A stretch of DNA of 64,000 bases, taken from contig WQXG01000001.1 of the NCBI GenBank assembly GCA_009784975.1, forward strand, positions 62,001 to 126,000, given 5' to 3'. Under the pieces are notes generated by a model. The model was not told where the DNA came from. It made no database searches and saw only the letters and a list, made by a program, of their open reading frames with translations. Positions 17,778 to 26,626 of the stretch are shown piece by piece. The position numbers and the translations under genes were made by a program. Each line of letters starts with the position of its first letter. Position 1 is the first letter of the stretch. The stretch comes from Treponema sp. GTDB taxonomy: Bacteria; Spirochaetota; Spirochaetia; Treponematales; Breznakiellaceae.

Positions 17778-20243
17778 ATGAAGAATAAAAGAAGTCTATT
17801 TATTTTTGTTTTAATCATAATATTATGTGCAAATTTATTAACTTGTCAAAACCCAATAATGGAAACATGGTGGGGCGATGGAACAAGCAGCGGAGATTGC
17901 GTAAATGATGAAGTCGAAAAAAGCGGTGAGAATTTTGCAATCGTAGTTTTTAACACAGACGGCGGAATAACGGATGACGGAACAATGCCGCTGCCAATAA
18001 GGGTGCTCTGGGGTAACAATATTCCCAGAATTCGGGCTATTGGAAAAGGTATAGAATTTGGTTTTGCAGGCTGGATGGATGAAAGCGGTACTTTGTGGGA
18101 TTTTGAAACAAGGACAGTAAAACCGGAAGACGATGTGAATGAAGATGGTTTTATTACTCTTACAGCCAAATGGAGCCTTGTTACATTTACTGTTTCTTTT
18201 ACAGAAAATTACGAAGCGTTTTTTGCGGAGCCAAAAAATCAAAATGGTGATATTATAAAAATTAAAGATCAGATTATTGCTATCGGCTGCAAAGTCAGCG
18301 AACCTCCTGTAATTCCGACAGGAACAGGGCATGGGTTAGTCGGTTGGTATACGGAAAACGGTACTCATAATGATCATGATACAGGCGAGACCGGCGGTTG
18401 GGGAAGAAAATGGGATTTTACAAATGATGAAGTTTCTGCAGATATTACTCTTTATGCCAGATGGAGCCTTTATACCCGCACTGTACATTTGCAGGTGAAT
18501 GGCGGAACTCGTCCGGGGCCAAGCATTCCGCCGATGGAAATTACGCGTGTTAATTTTACTATCTTTACCGGTCTGGACGGCAATAGCGGCGGCGTTATTA
18601 TTGACCCCGGTCCGATTGCCAGAGATGGTTATACATTCGGCGGCTGGTATACAAGTTTGGCTTTTACCGATGAATGGTTTTTTACCAGAAAATTGTATGA
18701 AGTAGATGAGACTGATCATGGAATAATGCTTAAAGATCCGTTTACCCTTTATGCAAAATGGGTTCCCAATATTTACACCGTAACGCTTAATGCGAATGAA
18801 GGTTCTCCCACTTTAAGTTCTCAGGCTGTTACGCACGGTGAAAGAGTTATAAAGCCGAATATTTCCGGTTCTCCCGGCAGAGTTATAGAAGGCTGGTATA
18901 CCATTAACGGCCTCAATAACGATGACGATTGGGGTACAAAATGGAACTTTGATACTAATGTTGTTACTAAAACAATGACTCTGTTTGCAAAATGGGAAGA
19001 TGCAACCTATGAAATTAGATTTCATTTGGGATCTCCGCCTACAGATACGTACACTTTGCCTTTTCCCATGCTTGCTGTTCCCGATGTCCAGTATGTAAGA
19101 CCGAGTGATAAAGTTACCGAACCTTTTATGCCGCAAAGGACTCCGCCTCCTCTGCCTGCAGAAGCAACAAGCTGGTCTTTTTACCGTTGGGAATATCATA
19201 CAACTCAGCATAGCGCACCGGTTGATGTAAACGCTTCGGGTTTCAGAAGCGGTCTTGCGCCATGGGATTTTGACTGGATTATATCTGCTCACGAAGATAA
19301 ACTTGATTTTTTCGCAACCGATACTGACGCTTCTGCAGTTTTAAATATCTATGCAAGCTGGGTTCCTCCTGTTCCCGGCATGATATGGGTTCCAAGAGGA
19401 AGTTTTATAATGGGTGAGTCCGGTGTATCTGGCAGCCCTGCGATCCTTCACGCTTATCCGACCCGCGTAGTAACTTTGGATGGTTTTTATATAAGCAGGT
19501 CTCTTGTAACACAAAAAGAATATAAGGATTTAATGGAAACTGACCCGCTTAGTTTACTTGATAAAGATGGTGTTACTATGAGAACAATAATGGTTGATCC
19601 CAGTAATACAAAAGGAAATACCAATCCGGTAGAAAGAGTGTCATGGTATGATGCGATTAGATATTGTAATTTGCTTTCCGATCAAGATGGATTATCTGAA
19701 GTTTATGAAGCAGAATATATAAACGCTGCTTTAATACCGCCTACTGCGCCTGTTACTAACTATAATTCTATATCTTTAGCAGCAATTAATAATGTAACCT
19801 GGACTGCCAGCGGCTACCGCCTGCCCACCGAAGCTGAATGGGAATATGCGGCAAAGGGCGGAAGCGGCATGGGACCATACCTAACCTACTCAGGAAGCAA
19901 TGATGCAAGTCTTGTTGCATGGTTTAATACCAATAGTTCCGGCAGAACTCATCCTGTCAATATGATGACCCCCAATAATCTGGGTATATATGACATGAGC
20001 GGAAATGTCAGCGAATGGTGCTGGGACGCGCTTGAGGCATATAAAAACCTGACAGCTAATACTTTAAATCCCAGAGTTGGTAATATTCCAATAAGTGCCG
20101 GTGTCCAGCGTATCAGGCGCGGCGGGGCATGGAGTAACACAATGGCTAATGTGAGGACAGTTGTGCGTAACAGCGACACTCCCGATACCGCTCACTGGGC
20201 TATCGGTTTCCGTGTTGTACGCGGTCCGGCAGGAGAATGGTAA
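17778..20243 (+). CDS. lipoprotein with Listeria-Bacteroides repeats and FGE-sulfatase domain
   Basis: An 821-aa exported lipoprotein; the lipobox is LLTC at about residues 20-23. Residues about 45-530 hold five repeats of the InlB/Listeria-Bacteroides type (GYTFGGWYTS, LYAKWVPNIYTVTLN, LFAKWEDATYEI), which are surface-exposed beta-grasp modules. From about residue 535 there is an FGE-sulfatase domain (MIWVPRGSFIMGES, RVSWYDAIRYCNLLS, YRLPTEAEWEYAAKGG, MSGNVSEWCWD, RRGGAWSN, IGFRVVRG). The Cys pair that makes true formylglycine-generating enzymes active is missing at the GFR end, so oxidase activity is unlikely and a binding role is the better guess. It is monocistronic. Confidence 0.88.
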   Translation: MKNKRSLFIFVLIIILCANLLTCQNPIMETWWGDGTSSGDCVNDEVEKSGENFAIVVFNTDGGITDDGTMPLPIRVLWGNNIPRIRAIGKGIEFGFAGWMDESGTLWDFETRTVKPEDDVNEDGFITLTAKWSLVTFTVSFTENYEAFFAEPKNQNGDIIKIKDQIIAIGCKVSEPPVIPTGTGHGLVGWYTENGTHNDHDTGETGGWGRKWDFTNDEVSADITLYARWSLYTRTVHLQVNGGTRPGPSIPPMEITRVNFTIFTGLDGNSGGVIIDPGPIARDGYTFGGWYTSLAFTDEWFFTRKLYEVDETDHGIMLKDPFTLYAKWVPNIYTVTLNANEGSPTLSSQAVTHGERVIKPNISGSPGRVIEGWYTINGLNNDDDWGTKWNFDTNVVTKTMTLFAKWEDATYEIRFHLGSPPTDTYTLPFPMLAVPDVQYVRPSDKVTEPFMPQRTPPPLPAEATSWSFYRWEYHTTQHSAPVDVNASGFRSGLAPWDFDWIISAHEDKLDFFATDTDASAVLNIYASWVPPVPGMIWVPRGSFIMGESGVSGSPAILHAYPTRVVTLDGFYISRSLVTQKEYKDLMETDPLSLLDKDGVTMRTIMVDPSNTKGNTNPVERVSWYDAIRYCNLLSDQDGLSEVYEAEYINAALIPPTAPVTNYNSISLAAINNVTWTASGYRLPTEAEWEYAAKGGSGMGPYLTYSGSNDASLVAWFNTNSSGRTHPVNMMTPNNLGIYDMSGNVSEWCWDALEAYKNLTANTLNPRVGNIPISAGVQRIRRGGAWSNTMANVRTVVRNSDTPDTAHWAIGFRVVRGPAGEW

Positions 20244-20261
20244 TTATTTGCTGTTATGTGC

Positions 20262-20290
20262 TTGACAAAACATCGTAATTTTTATATGTT
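20262..20290 (+). promoter_or_regulatory. promoter of the attenuator-controlled MFS gene
   Basis: A perfect TTGACA (20262-20267), a 17-bp spacer and TATGTT (20285-20290) precede an untranslated leader of about 205 bases that carries a leader peptide and a terminator before the transporter start at 20501. Confidence 0.65.
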
Positions 20291-20332
20291 TGTAAGACCG
20301 AAGTATTTCGGATACAGTTTTGGAGGTTTACC

Positions 20333-20407
20333 GTGTTGAACAACCGTGTTGCAATTATTATTAACATTCTCGTTATTACACGACCGGTTGTCGGTAGGGT
20401 ACGCTGA
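20333..20407 (+). CDS. branched-chain-amino-acid-rich leader peptide of an attenuator
   Basis: A 24-codon ORF from GTG to TGA, too short for the ORF track. A strong GGAGG site (20322-20326) lies 6 bases before the GTG. Twelve of 24 residues are Ile, Val or Leu; the core reads RVAIIINILVIT followed by RPVVGRVR, with three ATT codons in a row and two more close behind. This composition, followed directly by a terminator hairpin, is the design of ilv-type leader peptides in enterobacteria. Slow translation at the Ile codons would leave the antiterminator segment (20383-20393) free. The peptide itself is presumably without function. Confidence 0.75.
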   Translation: MLNNRVAIIINILVITRPVVGRVR

Positions 20408-20450
20408 GACTGTTAAAAAGCGGCAAAAGCGTGCGCTCGCGGCAATCGGT
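20383..20450 (+). promoter_or_regulatory. antiterminator pairing of the attenuator
   Basis: ACCGGTTGTCG (20383-20393, inside the last codons of the leader peptide) can pair over 11 bp, two of them G-U, with CGGCAATCGGT (20440-20450). The second segment is also the inner left arm and part of the loop of the terminator, so the two structures exclude each other. A ribosome stalled on the ATT codons leaves the first segment free; one that reaches the TGA covers or has just passed it. Confidence 0.6.
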
Positions 20451-20478
20451 AAAATGGTTGCTGCGGGCGCTTTTTTTT
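20433..20478 (+). terminator. intrinsic terminator (attenuator) before the MFS gene
   Basis: A 15-bp stem (20433-20447 with 20456-20470; three G-U pairs, no mismatch) with an 8-base loop is followed by eight T residues (20471-20478). It lies between the leader peptide and the transporter start, where an ordinary end-of-gene terminator would make no sense. Confidence 0.85.
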
Positions 20479-20500
20479 GCTTTAATCAAAGGAGTCCATT

Positions 20501-21736
20501 ATGGACACAATGACGAGCCGCGCCAGGTTTTATCCTGTGCTTGCGGCAATTGCTATTCAGCTAACGCTCGGGATAGCTTACATTTGGAGCGTTTTTCAGA
20601 CAGGCGTCGCTAACAGTATTTTCGGCGGCGACAATGCAGCGGCAGGGCTTACGTTTTCTCTTCTGCTTGCCACGCTGACTATCGGAAGCGTGTTTGGCGG
20701 CAAATTGGCTGTCAGGTATTCTACCCGCCTTGTTGTGTTTATCGGCGGTATTATTTTAAGCGCAGGTTTTTTTCTCGCTTCTTTTGTAACGGCTGCCAAT
20801 TCATGGCTGTTATGGATTACCTACGGGGTTATGGGCGGTATTGGCATGGGGTTTACTTATTCCACTACAATTGCCTGCGCCCAAAAATGGTTTCCGCATA
20901 AAAAAGGATTTGTTACAGGGATTATCGTTTCTGCGCTTGGGTTCGGCGGAGTCGTGTTTACGCCGATTGTTGAAAGATCAATCATTCATTTTGGCGGTGC
21001 AGGTTTTGGGGAACCAAAAACTTTTATAGTTCTTAGTGTTGTATTTCTGGTTGTTTGTTCCATAGGCAGTATTTTTCTTAAAAACCCTTCCGGTGAATAC
21101 ATGGCAAAATATGCTGTTTCAAACGCTTCTGCGGTAAAAATCGTAAAAGATTATACGCCGTCAGAAATGCTTAAGAAACCTCAATTTTATTTTATAGTTT
21201 TTTCTTACATGCTTGCATGTATGGGCGGACTTATGATGATTGGTTTCGCAAAACCCATTGCGGTATCAAAGGGGCTTGTTGAAACCGCTACCATCGGTGT
21301 TCTTGCAATTTCCATGTTTAATTCGCTCGGGCGTCTGCTTTGGGGTTTGATTTCAGATAAAATCGGAAGAAAAAATACGATTATTATTCTGCTTACCGGA
21401 AACGCCATACTTTCTCTTTTTGTAACAGCGGCAAACGGTTACCTTATTTATGTATTGATTGCCTTAATCGGGTTTTTCTACGGCGGGCTTATAAGCACAT
21501 TCCCGTCGCTGACAGCCGACACTTTCGGCGCGAAACACATGGCAACGAACTATGGATTTGTGCTGCTGGGTTTTGGCGCCGGCGCTATTATTTCTTCTCA
21601 GATTGCGGGGACATTCAAAAATATTGCAGCAGATGATGTTACTCTTATGTTCCCGGCATTTGTAATCGCTTCCTGCTGCGCTGCTGCCGGAATTATTATG
21701 ATGTTTGTTTTAAAGGTTATGGCAAAACGAGCCTGA
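20501..21736 (+). CDS. MFS transporter of the oxalate/formate antiporter (OFA) family
   Basis: A 411-aa inner-membrane carrier with 12 predicted helices. The N terminus (LTLGIAYIWSVFQTGV) and the loop WFPHKKGFVTGIIVSALGFGG are typical of the OFA branch of the major facilitator superfamily, which moves small mono- or dicarboxylates such as oxalate, formate, lactate or pyruvate-like acids. A good AAAGGAG site precedes the ATG. The gene stands alone behind an ilv-style attenuator, which suggests control by branched-chain aminoacyl-tRNA levels and hence a substrate related to Ile/Val/Leu metabolism, perhaps their 2-oxo acids; that substrate is inference. Confidence 0.9.
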   Translation: MDTMTSRARFYPVLAAIAIQLTLGIAYIWSVFQTGVANSIFGGDNAAAGLTFSLLLATLTIGSVFGGKLAVRYSTRLVVFIGGIILSAGFFLASFVTAANSWLLWITYGVMGGIGMGFTYSTTIACAQKWFPHKKGFVTGIIVSALGFGGVVFTPIVERSIIHFGGAGFGEPKTFIVLSVVFLVVCSIGSIFLKNPSGEYMAKYAVSNASAVKIVKDYTPSEMLKKPQFYFIVFSYMLACMGGLMMIGFAKPIAVSKGLVETATIGVLAISMFNSLGRLLWGLISDKIGRKNTIIILLTGNAILSLFVTAANGYLIYVLIALIGFFYGGLISTFPSLTADTFGAKHMATNYGFVLLGFGAGAIISSQIAGTFKNIAADDVTLMFPAFVIASCCAAAGIIMMFVLKVMAKRA

Positions 21737-21778
21737 CATTTTCTTTGAATTAATGTATTATAAATGCGGAGAAAATTG

Positions 21779-22636
21779 ATGCACAGATATTTTAACTGCA
21801 TAATGCATAATTCAAGCGAAGGTCAGCTTTTAATCGGAGAAGAAAAAACTGCCATCTTTGACTGCGGAATGGCATTTTGTGCGCAAGAAACAATACAGAG
21901 CGTGCAAAATGCCCTCGCAGGCAGGCCTTTGGATTATATATTTTTAACGCATACCCATTATGACCATATCGGGGCGCTTCCGTTTTTTATAAAAACATGG
22001 CCCAATGCGCGTGTCGTAACATCACAGGCAGGAGCTGCTGTATTGTTAAAGGATACGCCTCGCAGGGTTATCCGTGAATTATCGGTTAATGCCGCAAAGA
22101 GGGAAGGCGCCGCGTTTGATTTTGTTTACAGTGATGATGTGTTTAAAGCTGATATTATCGTAAGCGAAGATAGCAGTATTTCATTGGGCGGGCTGTCGGT
22201 AACGGTATTGGAAACACCGGGGCATACAAGAGATTCGCTTTGCTTTTTTATTCCGGAGCTGGAACTGCTTATCCTTAATGAGACGCCGGGTGTTTTGATG
22301 CCGGACGGATCGATGTATCCCTGCTATCTGACCAGTTACAGCGATACGATCAACTCTATCCAAAAATGCCGCCGGATACCTTATAAGTTTTTGGCGCTGC
22401 CGCACCGCGGAATTGCGGAACAGGAAGATGCAGACGGATATTTTGATAAAGCTTTCAGCGCCAATCGTGATTGCCATGATTTTATCATCAATATGAAAAA
22501 TAAAAATTACAGCGAAGATAAAATGCTCGATCTGTTTTATCAAAAATACGGCAGCGAAATTCTTTTAAAATACCAGCCAAAAGAAGCTTTTATCGCAAAC
22601 GCCCGCGCTACCATAGCGTGCACCAAAATGAATTAA
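21779..22636 (+). CDS. MBL-fold metallohydrolase
   Basis: A 285-aa metallo-beta-lactamase-fold enzyme with the metal motif THTHYDHIGALPF, a later ETPGHTRDSLCFF histidine, an Asp/Glu strand (LLILNETPG) and a C-terminal LPHRG histidine. This set occurs in hydrolases of thioesters, lactones and similar substrates as well as in flavodiiron proteins; no flavodoxin domain is present. The ORF-track start is 21764, but a GGAG site fits the ATG at 21779 (MHRYFNCIMHN). The substrate is unknown. It lies between the MFS gene and ftsK on the same strand. Confidence 0.85.
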   Translation: MHRYFNCIMHNSSEGQLLIGEEKTAIFDCGMAFCAQETIQSVQNALAGRPLDYIFLTHTHYDHIGALPFFIKTWPNARVVTSQAGAAVLLKDTPRRVIRELSVNAAKREGAAFDFVYSDDVFKADIIVSEDSSISLGGLSVTVLETPGHTRDSLCFFIPELELLILNETPGVLMPDGSMYPCYLTSYSDTINSIQKCRRIPYKFLALPHRGIAEQEDADGYFDKAFSANRDCHDFIINMKNKNYSEDKMLDLFYQKYGSEILLKYQPKEAFIANARATIACTKMN

Positions 22637-22681
22637 TGTCTTCTATGGAATCAACCGATAATGAAGCGGAGGAATGTGAGC

Positions 22682-24904
22682 TTGTCGTTTTTTGCGGATT
22701 TTAAGCATAGATTTACATCAGATTTACCCTTTAAACACCGGACAATAACCGTAGTTATTGCTGTTATTTTGGGGCTTTGCAGTATTTTTCTGGGATTTTC
22801 ACTGTTTAACGCTCTTTTTGGAATAGGGCTTTTTCCGTCTGCTGCCGGCAGATTTTTCGCGCATTCCTTTGGGATACTTTCCCTTCTGATACCTGCCCAT
22901 TTTGCTTTTGCCGCTTTCATCCTTGCCGACCCAAAGTGGCGTCCTGACAGAATATTTTTTCTAAGCGGTATTATTGTGCCGTTTTTAACTCTTGCTATCG
23001 GGTTTTCCTTTATTCGTGATTTTGAGACCCGGTCGCTGCAATCTGCTTTTTTAAACTTCACAGGAAAAACCGGATTTAGCATGCTTGTTATTTTTCTTAC
23101 TGTTATAGAAGTGGTTCTTCTGAAAATATTAAAAAATATTTTGTTTAACAAAGAAAACAGCAATTTATCCAAACAGGTAAATTTTCTTCCTCCTCCGGCT
23201 GAACAGCAGGCGGAGGAAGAGATAATTGAACAGCAGGAGAAAATAGAAGCCCCTGTTGTTTACATTGTTTCAGAGAGCGATTTAATAGAAGAAACAATAG
23301 AAGATACGGCAATAGAAGAAATAAATGAAGAGCCTGAGGGTGGGACCCCTCTGCAAAAAGAAATTTCTGAAGTAGCCGATAATCCCGATCTGCCCGAAGA
23401 TGCCGTAACCCGCGCCCTGGAAGAAGCTGAAGCTGCTGCTCTTGCGCACGCTGAACAGGTTCGTCTAAGAAAAAACAGCGGTTCGCGTTTTAAAAAATAC
23501 AAAGTTCCTGTTGATATATTGAACGAATATCCTGACGGTGAATACTGGATTATTGATCAGGCTACCAAGGATGCTGCAATTGCGTTAAAGGAAACGCTCG
23601 AAGAATTCAGGATTCAAGCCGAAGTTACCGGTATCAGAAAAGGTCCTGTAATTACAATGTTCGAGATTCTTCCTGCGCCCGGAGTAAAACTTTCCAAAAT
23701 TGTAGGACTGGCTGATAACATCGCTCTGCGTCTTGCGGCATCTTCTGTGCGAATTGTAGCTCCTATTCCGGGAAAACACGCTGTAGGCATCGAAGTTCCC
23801 AATGCAAAGCGCAATATCGTATCTTTTAAGGAAATTATCGAAGATGAACTGCGGTCGGATAAAAAAATGGAGCTCCCTGTTGTTATGGGTAAAGATATTA
23901 CAGGCGAAGCGCAAACAGTCGACCTTGTTCAAATGCCTCATCTTTTAATTGCAGGCGCTACAGGATCAGGTAAATCCGTCTGTGTTAATTCAATTATTCT
24001 TTCGATACTTTACCAGCTTCATCCTGCCGAATGCAGATTGATGCTTATCGATCCCAAAATTGTTGAATTAAAATTGTATAACGATATTCCGCATTTATTA
24101 ACGCCGGTTATAACTGAGCCAAAAAAAGCTTTTCAGGCTCTTCAATACTGCATCTACGAAATGGAAAGGCGTTATGCCTGCCTTGATTCAATGGGAGTGC
24201 GTGACATCCGCAGCTACAATAAGCGCATTAAAGATAAAAATATCGCGCAGGAGCATCTGCCTTACATCGTGGTAGTCATTGATGAATTTGCAGACCTTAT
24301 GACAACCACAGGCAAAGAGCTCGAATCAACTGTGGCAAGATTGGCAGCAATGAGCCGCGCTGTCGGTATTCATCTTGTGCTTGCTACCCAGCGTCCGTCA
24401 ATTGACGTGATAACAGGGCTTATCAAAGCCAACATCCCCAGCCGCATTGCATTCATGGTAGCCAGTAAAACCGACAGCCGCATCATAATCGACATGGTAG
24501 GCGCGGAAAAACTTTTAGGAAAGGGCGATATGCTTTACTCCGGCGTTGTTGATCCGTTCCCCATCCGTATGCAGGGAGCGTTTGTTTCCGAAGAAGAAGT
24601 TGAAGCTGTTGTTGAACATGTTAAAACTTTCGGCAAGCCGGATTATATTGACGATGAAATTTTCTTTGAAGAGGAAGAAGAATCAAGCATGTCGCTGTTT
24701 TCTGACGGCGGAGATCCTTTATATGAAAAAGCGCTGGAGATTGTTATACAGCAGGGTAAGGCAAGCGCAAGTTATATTCAGCGCAGATTGAAAATCGGAT
24801 TTAACCGCGCTGCAAGACTTATTGACGAAATGGAACATAATGGGGTAGTAGGTCCTGCACAGGGAAGCAAGCCAAGAGAGTTATTGCGGGGATACGTAAT
24901 TTAG
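22682..24904 (+). CDS. ftsK: DNA translocase FtsK/SpoIIIE
   Basis: About 740 aa, shorter than E. coli FtsK and close to SpoIIIE. Four N-terminal membrane helices (to about residue 160), an acidic low-complexity linker (about 165-275), the alpha-beta domain (NEYPDGEYWIID, TGIRKGPVITMFEILPAPGVK), the RecA-like motor with Walker A GATGSGKSVCVN and Walker B VVIDEFADLM, and a C-terminal gamma winged helix (ASASYIQRRLKIGFNRAARLID) that reads polar DNA motifs. It pumps chromosome termini through the division septum. The ORF track begins at ATG 22661, but a GGAGG at 22668-22672 sits inside that frame and is spaced 9 bases from TTG 22682, which is preferred. Confidence 0.95.
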   Translation: MSFFADFKHRFTSDLPFKHRTITVVIAVILGLCSIFLGFSLFNALFGIGLFPSAAGRFFAHSFGILSLLIPAHFAFAAFILADPKWRPDRIFFLSGIIVPFLTLAIGFSFIRDFETRSLQSAFLNFTGKTGFSMLVIFLTVIEVVLLKILKNILFNKENSNLSKQVNFLPPPAEQQAEEEIIEQQEKIEAPVVYIVSESDLIEETIEDTAIEEINEEPEGGTPLQKEISEVADNPDLPEDAVTRALEEAEAAALAHAEQVRLRKNSGSRFKKYKVPVDILNEYPDGEYWIIDQATKDAAIALKETLEEFRIQAEVTGIRKGPVITMFEILPAPGVKLSKIVGLADNIALRLAASSVRIVAPIPGKHAVGIEVPNAKRNIVSFKEIIEDELRSDKKMELPVVMGKDITGEAQTVDLVQMPHLLIAGATGSGKSVCVNSIILSILYQLHPAECRLMLIDPKIVELKLYNDIPHLLTPVITEPKKAFQALQYCIYEMERRYACLDSMGVRDIRSYNKRIKDKNIAQEHLPYIVVVIDEFADLMTTTGKELESTVARLAAMSRAVGIHLVLATQRPSIDVITGLIKANIPSRIAFMVASKTDSRIIIDMVGAEKLLGKGDMLYSGVVDPFPIRMQGAFVSEEEVEAVVEHVKTFGKPDYIDDEIFFEEEEESSMSLFSDGGDPLYEKALEIVIQQGKASASYIQRRLKIGFNRAARLIDEMEHNGVVGPAQGSKPRELLRGYVI

Positions 24905-24913
24905 TGGTATAAT
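24884..24913 (+). promoter_or_regulatory. promoter of the GH5 operon, leaderless type
   Basis: TTGCGG, an 18-bp spacer and a perfect TATAAT (24908-24913) overlap the end of ftsK. The ATG at 24921 is 7 bases after the -10. The ORF-track ATG at 24912 lies inside the TATAAT box. Confidence 0.5.
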
Positions 24914-24920
24914 GTATACC

Positions 24921-26108
24921 ATGACTGAAAAACTTTTATTTTTATTTATTCCAATTGTTCTTGTTATTACCCTTATGGCAGCTTCATGCCCGCCGCCGCG
25001 TGAGATGCCGGAATATGATCCGGCTGAACTTCTTGCTCTTCCCGGATTCGGCATCGGTATAAACATCGGCAACACTCTGGACAGCATCGGTACCAACACC
25101 TGGCTTGCAGGGGAGACCGGCTGGGGAAATCCCAGGATAACCAAAGGTTTTATTCAGGCGTTAAAAGGGCATGGTTACAAAACCATCCGTTTGCCGGTTA
25201 CCTGGGCGGAAAACATCGGTCCTGCTCCCGCATATACAATCAATGCGGCATGGATGAATCGCGTAGAAGAAGTTGTTAACTGGATCCTGGAAGAGGATAT
25301 GTACTGCATCTTGAATCTTCATCATGACGGCGGTCATTCCGACAAAAGCTGGATATTAAAAATGTCAACTAACGAGGCGGAAGCGCTTCATCAGTTTGAA
25401 ACCGTATGGAATCAAATTGCGCAGCGTTTCAGAAACGCTTCAGATAAATTAATTCTGGAATCGATGAACGAGGTTGGCTTTGATGATATCTGGAACCGCT
25501 GGGCTCAGGATCAGTCGCAAAAACCGGAAGCATACCGCAAACTAAATGCGCTGAACCAGTCATTTGTTAGCATCGTTCGCGCCTCAGGCAGCATCAACGC
25601 AAGCCGTCCGCTACTTATTGCAGGTTATTGGACAGATATTGATGCCACCTGCGACCCGTTGTTTAAAATGCCGCAGGATACAATCGCAGATAAGCTAATT
25701 GTTTCTGTTCATTATTATACTCCTCCTCAATTTTGCATTGCAGAAGATCCCAACACAAGCTGGGGTTTCAGAAACGATTGGGGAAACAGAACTACCTCCG
25801 CTGCGGATAATGCCGAACTTGCCGCTCAAATGGAAAAACTAAAAGTTAATTTTCTGGACAAGGGCATCTCTGTAATTTTGGGAGAATACGGCGCGACAAA
25901 AAAGAATAAAATCGAAGAAGGCCGTATCCGCTGGATGACAGCCGTAACTCAAATGTGCATAGATTACGGCATTTGTCCTGTGCTTTGGGATACTGGAATC
26001 AATCCTGCGGCAAATAATAATTCCGGCGAAATCCGGCGCAACCCGCCTTATAGCATGAGCAATACTTTAAAGCGGGTAATGGCGCAGTTAGTGACAGCAT
26101 CAGAATGA
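24921..26108 (+). CDS. secreted GH5 endoglucanase lipoprotein
   Basis: A 395-aa lipoprotein (lipobox MAASC, about residues 15-19) of glycoside hydrolase family 5, which cuts beta-1,4-glucans such as cellulose or related plant hemicelluloses. The proton-donor motif LESMNEVGF (N-E pair) and the nucleophile strand VILGEYGA are intact, as are the HHDGGH and VSVHYYTP histidines expected in the active site. It would sit on the outer surface or in the periplasm. It is the first gene of a three-gene operon in which each stop overlaps the next start (ATGA). Cellulase versus mannanase or licheninase cannot be decided here. Confidence 0.9.
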   Translation: MTEKLLFLFIPIVLVITLMAASCPPPREMPEYDPAELLALPGFGIGINIGNTLDSIGTNTWLAGETGWGNPRITKGFIQALKGHGYKTIRLPVTWAENIGPAPAYTINAAWMNRVEEVVNWILEEDMYCILNLHHDGGHSDKSWILKMSTNEAEALHQFETVWNQIAQRFRNASDKLILESMNEVGFDDIWNRWAQDQSQKPEAYRKLNALNQSFVSIVRASGSINASRPLLIAGYWTDIDATCDPLFKMPQDTIADKLIVSVHYYTPPQFCIAEDPNTSWGFRNDWGNRTTSAADNAELAAQMEKLKVNFLDKGISVILGEYGATKKNKIEEGRIRWMTAVTQMCIDYGICPVLWDTGINPAANNNSGEIRRNPPYSMSNTLKRVMAQLVTASE

Positions 26109-26626
26109 AGAAAAAAATATCTGTTTTAATTCTGATGTTTGTTATTTCCGGAATTTGTTCAGCTGGTGAAACATCACCGTCGGGTACAGTCAGATTTAAT
26201 CTTGCAGATAATTTTATAAATTTACATAACGCTCTTCCGGGTATTTATATAACATGGACTCCGTATATTCTGCCGAATCTTGGTATACCTGTTCAAGTTG
26301 ATATTAATTTTGGCTGGGGTGTATTGCCGGGTATTCAAATTTCATTATTAAGCGGAGTTGAATATATTCCAATAGGACCAAAAGGTAAAAAATTAAATGG
26401 GCTTTTTATCGATGCAAAAATCGGCTTGTCTCTTTTTTATAATGAAAATGTAAATCTCTATTTTGTTTCCAAAGCAAATGTTGGGTATCAGTTTGTAACA
26501 AAAAGAGGATTTGTTTTTACGCCCGGCGCCGGTATTGTGTATAACATGCGAGGCGGAATGTGGGGGCCAATTGGAATAAACTTAATGCTGGATGCCGGTT
26601 TTTCCTACAACAGGGAGAAAAAATGA
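26105..26626 (+). CDS. probable outer-membrane beta-barrel protein
   Basis: A 173-aa protein with a signal peptide (MKKKISVLILMFVISGICSA). The rest alternates hydrophobic and polar residues in glycine- and aromatic-rich strands (VQVDINFGWGVLPGIQISL, LYFVSKANVGYQF) like a small 8-stranded barrel. Its ATG overlaps the GH5 stop by 4 bases. A role in placing or serving the glucanase at the outer membrane is guesswork. No family was recognised. Confidence 0.65.
   Translation: MKKKISVLILMFVISGICSAGETSPSGTVRFNLADNFINLHNALPGIYITWTPYILPNLGIPVQVDINFGWGVLPGIQISLLSGVEYIPIGPKGKKLNGLFIDAKIGLSLFYNENVNLYFVSKANVGYQFVTKRGFVFTPGAGIVYNMRGGMWGPIGINLMLDAGFSYNREKK

Noticed and set aside
20290-20500. T-box or other ligand riboswitch in the MFS leader
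   Set aside because: No T-box consensus was seen, and the leader contains a translated, Ile/Val-rich ORF with Shine-Dalgarno, which fits ribosome-mediated attenuation better.
22651-23172. 173-aa minus-strand ORF in ftsK
   Set aside because: Antisense to the membrane part of FtsK; Lys/Arg-rich composition typical of reversed hydrophobic codons.
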